From Prorocentrum cordatum (Eukaryota; Sar; Dinophyceae; Prorocentrales; Prorocentraceae), in the NCBI GenBank assembly GCA_963575745.1, contig CAUYUJ010021148.1:145001-209000 (forward strand): a DNA stretch of 64,000 bases, given 5' to 3'. Of the stretch, positions 42,475 through 52,861 are shown in pieces. A model generated the notes under the pieces. The model was not told where the DNA came from and searched no databases. It saw only the letters and a program-made list of their open reading frames with translations. Made by a program: the position numbers and the translations under genes. The first letter of the stretch is position 1. The number at the start of each line of letters is the position of its first letter.

Positions 42475-43090
42475 TCAGGACGCTCTGTCGGCCGACGAGG
42501 CCGCTGCGGCCGGCGCGGCGGGCGGCACGCGGGGGGCGACGGCGACCGCGGCCACGGCGGCGGCGGCGGCGGTCGCCAGGCCGCGACGGCGACGGCCGCG
42601 GAGACGACGGCGTGGGCGACGGCGGCGGCGGCGGCGACGTCGGCGGCGGCGGCGGCCAGCAGGCGCCGCGGCGCGGCGCGGCGCGGCGTCATGCGACAAG
42701 ACCCCAAAACCAGCAGGCACGGACGCACCCACGAGTGCGAGCGCGCACCGCGGCGCCTGCCCCGCCTCGGGGGGCGCCGCGGGCAGAGAGAGCGCCCGGG
42801 GGGGGGGGGCTGGCTCCTCGGGCCCGGAGGCCGGGCGGGCCTCCTGGTCCGCTTCAGTCTGCCGCCCGCCTCCGGGTCGAGGAGGGGCAGAGGCAGGAGC
42901 TGCACGGTCGCCCGCCAGGTGTGCGCCGCGCTGGCGCGGCGGCGGCCCCCCGGCGCGGGCGTCCAGGGTCAAAAGCACCGCCAGCGGCCCAGCAGCGGCC
43001 GACGTCGAGCGCGCGCTGCGCTGCCGGAGGGCCGCGGTCGTTCCAGGGGCGAACGCCCGCGTGACACCGCGAGGCGCACCCGGCCGTGGA
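42475..43090. other. Very GC-rich GCG/CGG tract
   Basis: GCGGCGGCGGCGG and GCGGCGCGGCGC runs up to about 42690, then a highly GC-rich stretch. All six frames are open because stop codons are rare; none shows a domain. Confidence 0.6.
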
Positions 43091-43096
43091 CGCTCG

Positions 43097-43170
43097 GAGG
43101 TCCGTTGCGACGTTCTCGGATCTGCGCTCGGCCCCCCCCCCCCCCCCCACCCCTGGCGCGCGGGAGGCGC
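43097..43170. mobile_element. Left end of a GGTCCGCGCGG fold-back element
   Basis: TCGGAGGTCCGTTGCGACG, TTCTCGGATCTGCGCT, a C-run, then CCCTGGCGCGCGGGAGG. Truncated before the right arm. Confidence 0.5.
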
Positions 43171-43180
43171 GCCACGAGCA

Positions 43181-43366
43181 AGGCTATGTCGGGCCTGTCC
43201 CCCTACAGGGGGATTTTCGACGAAAAATGAAAAATACAACAAAAAATGTACCAAAAAGGTAGATAAATAAATAGTAGCCAGACTATTTTTGTTTTTTTGT
43301 TATTTTGGGGTATTTTTTATTTGTCATCGAAAATCTCCCTGTAGGGGACAGGCCCGACTTAAAGCA
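43181..43366. mobile_element. Fold-back element, GTCGGGC family (copy 3, with 8-bp target duplication)
   Basis: The left arm from 43188 is GTCGGGCCTGTCCCCCTACA, GGGGGATTTTCGACG; the right arm ending 43358 is its near-perfect complement over about 50 bp. AGCAAGGC occurs immediately outside both ends, an 8-bp direct repeat. The interior is AT-rich and non-coding. Confidence 0.9.
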
Positions 43367-43694
43367 AGGCCAGATGCGCCGCCGGGAGTGCGATGACGTA
43401 GACTTTGATCGGAATCCGGTGTCGGTGGTGCTGGGATCCACTTGGGATGCGACGGGAGCCCCAGCAGCGGGGTGAACAGAGGGAAACCGACCCCAGCATT
43501 CACGACAATGGATTTTATATGTCAGCGGTTTGCAAGTATGGCGAATGTGCGTACGTGTAGGCGCCCTGTAAGCGAAGCCACTGCCAGCTGCCGCACGGTG
43601 GGGAGGGCCCGCGCGCGCGGTCTAATTGGTCCAAAGTTCCTCATGTTGGGGGGGGGCGGGGAGCGGTTTTCATGCGTTCACGGAATCCGACTGG
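43367..43694. other. No confident gene
   Basis: Unique-looking. A plus frame of 126 codons (43442-43822) runs into the following repeat. Confidence 0.4.
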
Positions 43695-44075
43695 AGCCCG
43701 GCCAGAACCGGATTGGGTTCTTGGAGGGACCTGTCGAGGTTTTATGGGGATCTCTGCTTGGGATCCCACCGGGACCCGTGGGAGTCCTGCTGGAATGCGA
43801 TCGGGACACTCTTGGAATTTGAGTAGGATCTGATTGAAGCCCCATTGGAATCCGACTTGAATTTGGCTGGAACCCTACTGGGATCCTAGTGGAGTGCTGC
43901 TGGGATCCCAAGGGGATCCAACTTAAATGCAATTGCAATCATATTGGAATATTGTTGGAATGCGATTGGGATCCTTCGGGGTCCATACTGGGATCCTGCT
44001 GGACTCTACTTGGAATGTTGAGGCATCCTATTTGAATCCGACTCGGATGTCGTCGAAATCCGATTTGGATCTTAT
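43695..44075. repeat. TGGGATCC-type degenerate short tandem
   Basis: Words such as TTGGGATCCCA, ACTGGGATCCTGCTGG and TTGGAATCCGACT repeat every 12-20 bp throughout. Confidence 0.75.
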
Positions 44076-44085
44076 CTAGTGAATG

Positions 44086-44830
44086 GCCTTCGGCCCATCC
44101 CGCCACCATGCTTTGGTTGTGGTTCCAAAGCCAATTGGATGTTTCCTGTGATTTCGTGGGGGTCTATCCGGGGCCACTTAGAGGCAGTTTTGAGGTCTCT
44201 TGGGGGCCGTTTTGGTGCCTCTTGGAGCCTCTGTTGGGCCTTTTGGATGCCTATTGGGGCCTCTTGGGGGCCTCTTGGGACCTCTTGGGCGCCTCTTGAG
44301 GCCTCCTGGGGGCCTCTTTGGGCGGAAGGCTCGGATTTTCGGTTCGTGTTCCCTCTCTTGGGCCCCTTTTGGGGCCGTCTTGAGGCCCTATTGGGCCGTC
44401 TTGGGCGCCTCTTGGGGCCTCCTGGGGGCCTCTTGGGGTGGGAAGCTCGGACTTTCGGTTCGTGTTCCCTCTCTTGGGCTCCTTTGGGGGCCGTCTTGGG
44501 GCCCTCTTGGGCCGTCTTGGGCGCCTCTTGGGTGCCTCTTGGGCCGCTTCAGGGCGCTCGCCGTCTTGGGGCCCTCTTCGAGGCCTCTTGGGTCGTCTTG
44601 GGGTGGTCTTGGGGGCCTCTTGGGCCATCTTGAAGTGTTTCGGAAACACACAAAAGGCGAGAACGCCCAGATCCTTCCAAAACCTGATGGACATCAATGA
44701 TACGTGCATGGACATTAATGGTTTGTGCCTCTTGGGGTCCTCTTGGGAGGCCTCTTGGGCCGCCTTCTGGCCGTCTTGGGCATCTTGCGCCGATCTTTCA
44801 GTGTCTCGGGGCACTCTTGGACCGTCTTCG
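44086..44830 (+). repeat. CTTGGGGCC array with leader
   Basis: Leader CTTCGGCCCATCCCGCCACC with GGATGTTTCCTGTGATTTCG, then GAGGCAGTTTTGAGG, then the array. The word GGTTCGTGTTCCCTCTCTTG is embedded twice (about 44340 and 44457), giving a 115-bp local duplication. A spacer with ACACACAAAAGGCGAGAA starts at about 44646. Confidence 0.8.
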
Positions 44831-44839
44831 GGGTGGCCG

Positions 44840-45555
44840 ACGCGTCCCAGAGCTAAGAAACTCTATAGCGTAGCAGTTCTGAGAGCCGGGAAGACGGACG
44901 GACGGATGGACGGACAGCCAGATTGTGTGCAGTATTTGACGAGCCAGTTGGATGGCCACTGCATCAGGGAAACAAGTCCCGAGCAGAGCATCACGCACCA
45001 CGACCACGACGCCGCCGCCGCCGCCGACGACGACAGAGATGAGGCGCACGAACGATCCTCACAGAAGCACGGGTTTGGGGAAGGGGGCCCACTGTGCGAG
45101 GTTCGGTACGCAGCACGCTTCCGAGCGATGTTGCGGCCTCCCCCCGAGCACAGCCCCTCCCCCCCCCTCGGAGCAGCAGCCGGGCACTCCGGGTTGGCAC
45201 CCTCGTGCGTTGCCGAGCCCGTGGGCGCTCTTCGGCGCCCTCTCCTCCGCTTGTGCTCGCAGCCGCTGGTGCGGGTCCGCCCTGACGCTCGGGTTCCCCG
45301 TCGTCGTGTTGGGCTTCGGGCGTGCTCGCATCCATGGGGCTTCCGCCCGCCGCTTGCCTCCTGAGGGGCGGCGGATCCATATCTTTTTTCAGTCGGGTGC
45401 CAGCGACTCACGTGCCCCATTGCCGGCTCGCTCGAGGAATGCAAAGATGACGCAGAGCAGGGGGAGGGGAAAAGAGGATCATGACCGCAGGAGGCTCAAG
45501 TTGCATCAACGTTCAACGCTGCTGCATTACACCCACCAGTCCCAGGGCCCCTCCT
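44840..45555. other. No confident gene
   Basis: Short GAC and GCC triplet runs (44892-44920, 45009-45035). Frames on both strands are without motifs. Confidence 0.4.
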
Positions 45556-45746
45556 CATCTCAAGCAGTGGCGAAGCGCCCCGGCTCGCCTATAGCCCCAC
45601 CAAACAATGTTCTAAGAATTGTTGTGGCTCCCACGAAATGTTCTTAGAACATTTCTGGCTGTTTGTTTTAACATATCGGGTGTATGTTCTACGCACGTTG
45701 TTTTTTGTTATGAGAACATCGTTGGGTTCTAAGAACATGTCGTGGT
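45556..45746. mobile_element. Fold-back element, CACGACATGTTC family (copy 2)
   Basis: CCACGAAATGTTCTTAGAAC and GTTCTAAGAACATGTCGTGG are inverted around an AT-richer middle. The left flank CAAGCAGTGGCGAAGCGC is as in 13255-13440. ATGTTCTAAGAATTGTTGTGG-like words add an inner repeat. Confidence 0.7.
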
Positions 45747-46084
45747 ATGACTATAAGAATGTCCAGACGGTCGGCCCTTGCTCACTCATCAGCCCCTACA
45801 AGCAGTTTTTCGCATTGCTGCAGGCGCCCCCTTGAGAGGCGAGCGCCCCGAGGGCGCGCGCCTCTCGGGCGACAGCTCTGCTCCGAAGCGGATATGCCGC
45901 CCATCCTCTTCTCGCTGTGAGAGGCGCGAGGAAGGTGGCAGCGTGGAGCTCACATTGGTCTTCGGTCATGCCGAAGATCGAACCCGCAGGATCAAAATGT
46001 ACCCTGGCAGGGAGTCACGACGAGGAAGTTCCAATGCAGTCTGGCAGCCTCTCGACCCCAAGGGATGGAAGAGGATGGCGAGGA

Positions 46085-46182
46085 GGAAGGGGAGGAGGAG
46101 GAGGAGGAGGAGGAGGAGGAGGAGGAGGAGGAGGAGGAGGAGGAAGAGGAGGAAGAGGAGGAGGAGGAGGAGCAGGAGGAAT
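46085..46182. repeat. GGA microsatellite
   Basis: Nearly pure GGA. The following 46183-46380 is unique-looking without a gene. Confidence 0.9.
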
Positions 46183-46429
46183 GGCAGGAGGGTGCCAAAC
46201 GAGAGAGTTTGACTCGCATCTTTTACCGGGTGCGTGGATCCCTCAGGCTCGTGGAGCGGATGCATATAATATCTGGCGCGAGCTTCAATTTCTTGTCATG
46301 GGAAAAATACCCAGCGACAGCCCTGCTTTGAACCGGAATGTCAAACCCGAGTGTCACACATTGTGAGTGATTTCGGCGGTGCGAGGAGGAGAGAGAGCTA
46401 CCCATATGAAATAAGGGAGGATGGAGGAG

Positions 46430-46820
46430 GACAACGGACAGGAGGACGCGGAGGAGACACGCGAGTAGCAGGAGGATAGGGACGAGGAGGAGGAGGAGGA
46501 GGAGGAAAAGGAGGAGGAGGAGGTCGAGGGCGAGCTCTGGGACGGCAAACGGTGGGAGGAATAGGAGGGAGGAGGAGGGAGGAGGGCGGAGTGAGGGGGG
46601 GAGAGAAGGTGGAAGGAGGAGCCGAGGAGGAGTATGGAGGAGGAGGAAGGGGGAGGAGGAGGAGGAGGAGGAAGGAGCAGGGAGGATGGAGGAAAGAGCA
46701 CGGGGCAGGAAAGACGAGAAGGGCGGAAGGAGGGAGGCCAGAAGGACGGAGGAGAGAGAAGTGGAGAAGGAAGGAGCGAAGGAAGGCAGGAACGCAGGAA
46801 GGAGGAGGAGGAGGAGGAGG
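46430..46820. repeat. GGA/GGAAGG degenerate microsatellite
   Basis: Interrupted purine tract with GGAGGAGGA and GGAAGGAGG words. Responsible for the long Arg/Glu and Ser/Leu frames here. Confidence 0.85.
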
Positions 46821-47059
46821 CCCCCCCGTCCCCGCCGCCGTCGATCTCTCCAGGCGGACGTGCAGCTGTTCGGGCAGGGCGCGACCTCCGACTCGGACCT
46901 TGCCCGGGCCCCCCCGCCCAGTGCAGCCACAGTGCGGGCGGGGGCTGTTCGGGGGCGCTCTCCCCTCCCTTGCCCCCCATCTCTGAGGCTCTCAGATGCA
47001 CGACTCACACAGACGGATCTTGTGCAAAGAAGGGCCCCCAGGACGTTCACGCAGACGTT

Positions 47060-47646
47060 GCGGACGATTTCGCGGAGCTTGGGAGCTCAGGTGCTGGTGG
47101 AAGCCTCGACCAGTGAAATCGAGGAGGCCAGCGATGCCCGAGCTCTTCTAGCCGAGTGGCTTAGGTATGCTGCTACAGCTTTCAGGTTTTGGGAGCCTGT
47201 GGGACCGAAAGCCAGCAAACAGGCGTTCGCTTCTCGGGACAAAACCGTGGCCCAGCCCATTGCGGCAGGCGCTACCAGTGCCCGTGTGGTTTGGACAGGC
47301 GAGGCTCCTTCCTCCTCAGCCAGATCCCAAGGTCCCGAGGCCCTTGAGAATCCCCCACTTGTGGGAGTGAATGACAGATCACAGAAGTGGTTCTGCACTG
47401 CCTGTAAGACAAGATGCCCTGATCGAGTATACTCGTCTCGCAAAGGTGAGGGCTGCCGGAGCTATCACTTACAGACGACCCAGATAGTTGCCAACCCTAA
47501 GGGCCACATATAATACGCTGCTCGACAGCGACAGAGTTTGAACTTGTGCTGATGTGTTCTTACTGCGGCAGATACGGCGAATCGAATGTGAGGAAGATCC
47601 AGGAGAGCTTCCACGGTGTCAGGCCCCCCTCTCGCCCACTGTGATC
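47060..47646 (+). pseudogene. Decayed C-terminus of the RNase H-type retroelement
   Basis: The plus frame ending at 47513 reads LLAEWLRYAATAFRFWEPVG then PKASK, alignable with AQFTAYMASRTVRMFKEVGE then PLVKKSK of 38134-40020. It then gives a C-x2-C-x16-C motif (KWFCTACKTRC). After a frame shift near 47505-47512 (NPKGHI / IIRC) another frame gives CSYCGRYGESNVRKIQESFH, matching CELCGRYSLQVDKYIKKLRE, and stops at about 47644-47646. The RNase H core is not recognisable upstream. It is the same family, older and broken. Confidence 0.65.
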
Positions 47647-47734
47647 ATTCCAACTAACGGCGTCGTCGCGTCTGGGAAGCCCCCTGGGGCCGTTTTTTCT
47701 AACATGTTGGACTCTATGGCGCCGTCTAGGCCCC

Positions 47735-47755
47735 CCGTAGCCATTTTGGCTCAAG
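47735..47755 (+). promoter_or_regulatory. Relict dinoflagellate spliced leader (DinoSL) sequence
   Basis: An exact 21-nt match to the DinoSL exon from its second base: it begins CCGTAGCC, continues ATTTT, and ends GGCTCAAG. The variable first base is C here. In an SL RNA gene the exon is followed by a GT donor; here it is followed by TTCAATATTTGG, so this is not an SL RNA gene but the 5' end of a reinserted, once trans-spliced mRNA. An AG at 47728-47729 (GTCTAG/G) could serve as an acceptor for new trans-splicing. Confidence 0.9.
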
Positions 47756-47802
47756 TTCAATATTTGGTAAAGATCGAGCTGTTACCGTACACAATTCACG
47801 TC

Positions 47803-48102
47803 ATGGAGCGGACCCGCCTTGAGTCACCCGCTGCAGCGTGTGCTGGCCTTGCGTGTCAAATGTGTGAAAGGCTTTGGGAATTCGCATCCATCGAGACCGC
47901 ACAAAAAAGGCAACGCCTCCAGCAAAACGCGGCACGGAAAGCGTTCAGCAACACCAGCAGTGTGATAGCATTCTGCAATATGCCATGTGATGAGCCTTGC
48001 GGTGAATTGCGGCACTCAGTTGCTATGTACATTTTTCCTGCTTGCGTCTTGCAGCCGATTTTATTCCAGATTGAACGCGAAGTCGTCAGTCTCGCATTCT
48101 AG
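47803..48102 (+). CDS. Hypothetical 99-residue ORF downstream of the DinoSL relic
   Basis: The first ATG after the SL (48 nt downstream, context GTCATGG) opens 99 codons. The product has eight cysteines (for example CAGLACQMC and CNMPCDEPC) and no domain I recognise; the central QKRQRLQQNAARKAF is helical. If the SL marks a retroposed mRNA, this is its first available coding frame. The same frame is also open upstream to 47554. No poly(A) tract follows, so the 3' end of the retrocopy is not defined. Confidence 0.35.
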   Translation: MERTRLESPAAACAGLACQMCERLWEFASIETAQKRQRLQQNAARKAFSNTSSVIAFCNMPCDEPCGELRHSVAMYIFPACVLQPILFQIEREVVSLAF

Positions 48103-49310
48103 GACATTCGGTTGTACAGAAGGGCAAACGTGATGATGTTGTTCAAGATGCGTGGTCACCAACGGGAGCGTGGGAACCAATCTTTGCAACGCCCAGCGTT
48201 GATATTGTTGCACCTGGAAACTCATTGCCGACCAAAGTCTTTTCCAGGGCAAGCATGTTCGTGCATTGCAACTTGGTGGCTGAGTTAGGCTGTTCGTAAG
48301 GAAGCACGGGAAACTAGACACATAGTTTGGGCCCGAAAAGAAGTGCGAGTTTGCCGCCTCACGCTGTCCGTTTGGATCGGAAGTGCCCGCAAGGACAGAC
48401 GAGAGCGCACAAACTCACCCAATGCCGTTTGAACACGGCCCACTTGCGACTTGCATGGTCGCTAGGTGTCAGATGAGAAAGATGTTTCTCGCATGCGTTG
48501 TGGGCGCGACACCGTTCGTTGCGAAGATTTGCACGCGTGCCTTTCGCGCATCAATGAGCTTCCCAACCGCCCGCGCGACAGCAAGAACGGTCATCGGGAG
48601 CATCGCGCGCAAGCAGGAAGTTACCTGAACGCGCACTGGCTGCAGCGGATCATTTGCGCCGCCTGCCCTCAGGGGGCCGCTACTCCGGGAGCTGATAGAA
48701 GAACGCTAGACCAATTTATGATTTTGCCTCGTCGGGCCCTTGGGGGCCCTCTCGGAGCGTTCTTGCGGCTTCTGTGGTGGCGCCCTCCGGCCTTTCTGGG
48801 GAAATCGTGCGAGGCAGCCCGAGAAAACGCGGGAACGCAAACGGCATTGGAGAATTTGGGGGCCCAGCCCCTGGAACGCTAGAGTTCCTGAGTCCTGAGC
48901 ACAGAGGGCAGAGGACACGTGAGAGCCTGCAGAGAACCCACTCCACTTCGCACTTCGCGGCGCGGAGGCGGATTTTCACGCGTCAGGAATTTGCGTGGCG
49001 CCGAAGAGTCTCGTCTGCAGACGCCCAAGAACGGGCGTCAAGGGGCGCAACCACTCTGCGCAATTGAACGGCGCGCACGGGCCGCCCCCATTGATGCCCT
49101 CCCTTGACGCCCCCCCTTGATATTCTTTTCTAAATAAAGAATTAGGACCCCCCCCCCGGCTTTATCGATCCACCTGTTCGCGTTGCCATTTACAAGTGAT
49201 TCTGCCCCACCGTCCATCCTAAATATGAGTTCATACAGTCCCAGCCCAGGCAGTCGCGCGCACTCGTTTATCAAAAACTAAAAGTTCCACGAATCCTTTT
49301 GGGAAGAAAT
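48103..49310. other. No confident gene
   Basis: Unique-looking to about 48700. Then a few CTTGG-like words (48729-48770). CTAAATAAAGAATTAGG at 49130-49146 is AT-rich with an AATAAA word of unknown relevance. Confidence 0.4.
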
Positions 49311-49876
49311 GAGACGAAATGGACACGCGCGCGTCTTCGCGCGAGCATGCCGACGTCCTTCTAAAACCCGCGGTTGCGGAAGGTTTTCGAGTGCCCAAAA
49401 CACATGAACCACATGGTTTCGCCACACGGATGTTCAAAAAAAACGTGCGCGCGCGTTCTCGCGAGTTCTTGAGCGAACCACCGGCTTTCAACATGTTCAG
49501 AAGATACTATCAAGCGGGCTTCGCGCGCGCGAATGTCGAAATCGTCCGAACGCCTTTGCGCGCGTGCCGTCGCGAGAATCTGTTTCAACAAATGAGACGA
49601 AATGCACGCGCGCGCGTCGTCGCACGCGCATGCCGAAACCCTTCAACAAAAAAACCTTTGCTTCGTAGCGAATCCAAAACCGAATGTCAAACAAATATTC
49701 AAAAACACAAGGTTTCGCAACATCAGTTTGTGCGCGCTCTCGCGAATTTTTAAGAAACCCCCAGGTTTGTGAACATCTGCATGAGATTCTGCCAAACGGG
49801 CCTCTGGCGCCGCATGCCGACATCATTCGCGCGCCCTTGCGTGCGTGCTGGGGGGCACGACCCGTGTCAAATAAAA
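49311..49876. repeat. Two-copy tandem duplication, 283-bp period
   Basis: GAGACGAAATG.ACGCGCGCG at 49311 and 49594, CGCG(T)TCTCGCGA.TT at about 49455 and 49738, and GCATGCCGA words all recur with the same 283-bp offset. Units have diverged considerably; rich in CGCGCG. Confidence 0.7.
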
Positions 49877-51359
49877 CCATGCGGGCCACTCGCGTGTCGG
49901 CCGCGCGCGCACTTCGATTTTTCCGAACTTTCATTACCGACGCGAGGACGCCGTCATCGTCGTCGGCGTGATCAGCATCGGCGCCCGCATTGGCCGCGCC
50001 GTCGTCGGTGCGAACATCGTCGCCAGCATCTACACTACCATCATCGTGTCTACCGTAGTTGGCGTTGCCATGATACCGCGCCCCAAGTCGCCGACTTGCA
50101 GTGAAGTGCCCGCTGGGATGCGCCCAGCGGTCAGCGCCACCGCGGCCGCGTCGGTGGCGCCAAACTAGCTGGCCGTTGCGCGCGCGTACTAGGGTCGGCG
50201 CGGCCGCAGAGATGCACCAACCAACGCCAAGCATGCATCGCAATCGCCACCGCATGGGTTTCCCACACCAAGTTGCGGGTGGGTGGGTGGGATGTTTGCA
50301 AGAGCATAGGATGTGTCAACTCATGGGGGAAAATCAACCCACCCCTTAGGCGCAACCGCCTTATGCACCCCCTTGACGTCCCCTTTTTGGTGTTCCTGCA
50401 AAGGGGGGCGCTCTCTGATTTCCAGCCCCACTCAGTCAAGAATCCAGGGCAGGCGCACCTGCTTGGTGTCAGAGCAGCCGCGCTGCTCGCAGCGGCCCCG
50501 CTCGAAGGCTGGAACCTCTTCCTAACAGAAGCAACGTGAGCAGCAGCAGCAGCAGCAGCAGCAGCCGCCGGCGGTCGTCCGTCCCGCTGCCGCGCGCGCG
50601 TCCGCCCGTTTTCTCTCGCGCCCTCCCCCCTCGCTTTCGCGCGTGCCCGGGTGCCGGGATAGTGCGTTTCCTTCTCTTCGGGAGCGGCAAGGTCGGGGGT
50701 GATGCCTATCGGGGAGGGGCATCATGGCGGGGGCCATGATGTCTCCCCAGATGTCATGGCGCCTTTTCTTATTTCAACTCGTTCCCGCCCCCCCCCTTTT
50801 TCTTGCACTTGCCGCCGGCCATGATTTGCGCCCGCCCCCTCTTGGACGCCCCCCCATCGATGTTTGGGGCCTGCGGCCCATCGCGCTGCCGTGCCTCGGG
50901 GCTCTCCCCGGATGTCTGTGGGAGGTGCCTTGTCGGCGCCGCTGGGGGGGCTGCAGTGCGGCTGCTGGGGAACGGAAGGACGGCCCCGGGCAGGGTCGAG
51001 ATTGTCGGGCCAGCTGAGTGGAAAGAGCAGTCCGTTGGAGGTTTCGGACGTTGGAGCCAACGCAACGTCGATGTCGAAAAAGGGTCGGGGTCCTTGCTCC
51101 CTTCCATGTAAGAGGCCTACGCCAGCCGGCCGACCCCCAGACGAAGCGAGGAGCCCATGGAAAGTCCTAAGGCGAGCAATGGTCCTCAATGCTGTACCCA
51201 CGGATGCATCCATATTGGGCTGAAATATGTTTGGAAAAGGGAACAGCCATTCATCTCGCGCGATTCTGCAGTCCCAGGAAAAGGACGTCAGCGGATTCAG
51301 ACGATGAAAGATGTCCGATCTTCCACGAATTGCCCTCCCCCGCAGAAGGGGCGGGCTGG
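49877..51359. other. No confident gene; CAG tract
   Basis: (CAG)n at about 50540-50564. A 163-codon minus frame (50722-51213) and a 112-codon minus frame (50769-51107) overlap; both look partly protein-like but neither has a motif. Confidence 0.35.
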
Positions 51360-51502
51360 AGGGTGAGAAAGAGGAGAAGGAGGCGGAGGGGGAGCAGAGA
51401 GATAGAGAGATAGGGAGCCAGAAGAGACAGGGGGAACAGAAAGAGAGAAAGAGAGAGAAAAAACAACAAAAACAAAAAAAAAAAAAAAAAAAAAAAAATC
51501 AA
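51360..51502. repeat. Purine-rich tract ending in poly(A)
   Basis: GAGAGA words lead to an A-run of about 27 nt (51473-51499). The A-run follows a purine gradient, not a gene end, so I do not read it as a retrotransposon tail. Confidence 0.7.
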
Positions 51503-51631
51503 GAAAGAAAGAGACAACCTGAACGCATATGAGGGTTCCTTGGAATGCTCCTCAGGAGCCTCTAGGAAAGCCCCTGGGGGTATCTGGGAAGCTGTTCGGG
51601 GCCCCTCGGGGGTTCTCGGGGGCCTCTTGTG

Positions 51632-52165
51632 GGGTTACTCGAAATGCCTCAATAATCTTCCCCCGGGTCTGGTTTTTAAGGAGCTTTTTTTGGAAGTGGG
51701 GGTGTCCAGTTTATTGGATGTTTCTTTAAACCGGAGACGAAGGGGGGTCCGTTTTATCAAGGCGTTGTTGCGTATTCGTTGTTGTCTTAAAGTTGTTGTT
51801 GAAGTTCGCATGTCGCTCCGCTTTCGTAGACGATTTTGCGAATCCTTATCGCCATCGTCATTGTCATCGCTCTCGTACTCAGCATCATCATCATCATCAT
51901 CATCATCACCACCATCACCATCATCACCACCATCACCATCACCAACATCACCACCACCGCTCCATCACCAGCATTACCAACAACAATACCAACATCAGGA
52001 TCACCGTCTTCATATTGATCGCATTGACACTTAGTTAATAGCACCGCCGCCATAATCACCAGAAACGTCACACTCACCGCCGCCGCCAAGGTTGCAATTG
52101 AAGGGGGGGTCCGGTTTTTTTAGGAGGGGGGTCGATTATTAAGGGATTTCGAGTATTCAGTCTCT
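51632..52165. repeat. Dispersed repeat with TCCGGTTTTTT words (copy 2), interrupted
   Basis: Matches 3003-3268 from GGTTACTCGAAATGCC to GGGGTCCGTTTTATCAAGGC and again from GGTCCGGTTTTTTTAGG to GGATTTCGAGTATTCAG. The 51780-52098 interval between is extra and contains an ATC/ACC microsatellite (51884-51960). Confidence 0.65.
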
Positions 52166-52590
52166 TGGGGGCTTCTTGGGAACCCCTTGGAGGCGTCTTG
52201 GGGCCTCTTGGGGGCGCCTCGGATGGCTCTGGGGCGTTCTTGGGGCAATCTTGGTGGGAAAGGCTCGAAATGTCAGTTCGTATGCCATCTCTTGGGCCCC
52301 TGATGGGGCCCTCGGCGGCATCTCTTGGGCCGCCTGAGGGGTGCATGGGGCCGTTGGGGGACCCTCTTGGGAACCTCGGAGACCGTCTTGGGACGATCTT
52401 GGGGACTCATTGGGCCGTCTTGGACGCTGTCAAGACGATGCTACAAAGACACGCTGCCTGGAGGGAAGGGGGCGATTTTTTGATGACCGAGGCCCTCTTG
52501 GGCCGTGTTGGGGGTCCCGTGGGCGGTCTCGAAGCCATCTCGGACCGTCGTGGGGCTACCGTCTTGTCGCTCTGTTTGGGCCGTCTTGGG
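52165..52590 (+). repeat. CTTGGGGCC dispersed array
   Basis: CTCTTGGGGGC and GTCTTGGGGCC words. The embedded word GGCTCGAAATGTCAGTTCGT (52261-52280) parallels those inside the 44086 array. Confidence 0.75.
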
Positions 52591-52861
52591 GCTATGTGGA
52601 TGGAATATGAAACATATTGGAACCCATGGAGTGTAGATTTGGAGGCTCCAGAGGCCCCAGGGGTACGTTGGCGAGCTCGTCCCCCACCCCAGCTCCCTTC
52701 CCCGGGGCCCGCTTCCATGGGCCTCCACAGTTACACGATATGAATGCTACTCTCCTCTGTACCCTGGCGACGTCCAGAAAATATTCGGCCCCCCTCCGCG
52801 TACTGTTTTCATGCAGGATTCCTGGGAAACGGATTTTCGCTTGGGTTTTTTTCGAAATGCT

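Noticed and set aside
51473-51499. Poly(A) tail of a retroposed copy
   Set aside because: The A-run is continuous with a purine-rich simple-repeat tract and no coding or SL-tagged sequence precedes it.
51787-52089. Secreted-protein-like minus ORF with a hydrophobic N-terminus
   Set aside because: The N-terminus looks like a signal peptide, but the rest is encoded by the ATC/ACC microsatellite (Met/Val runs); likely coincidence.
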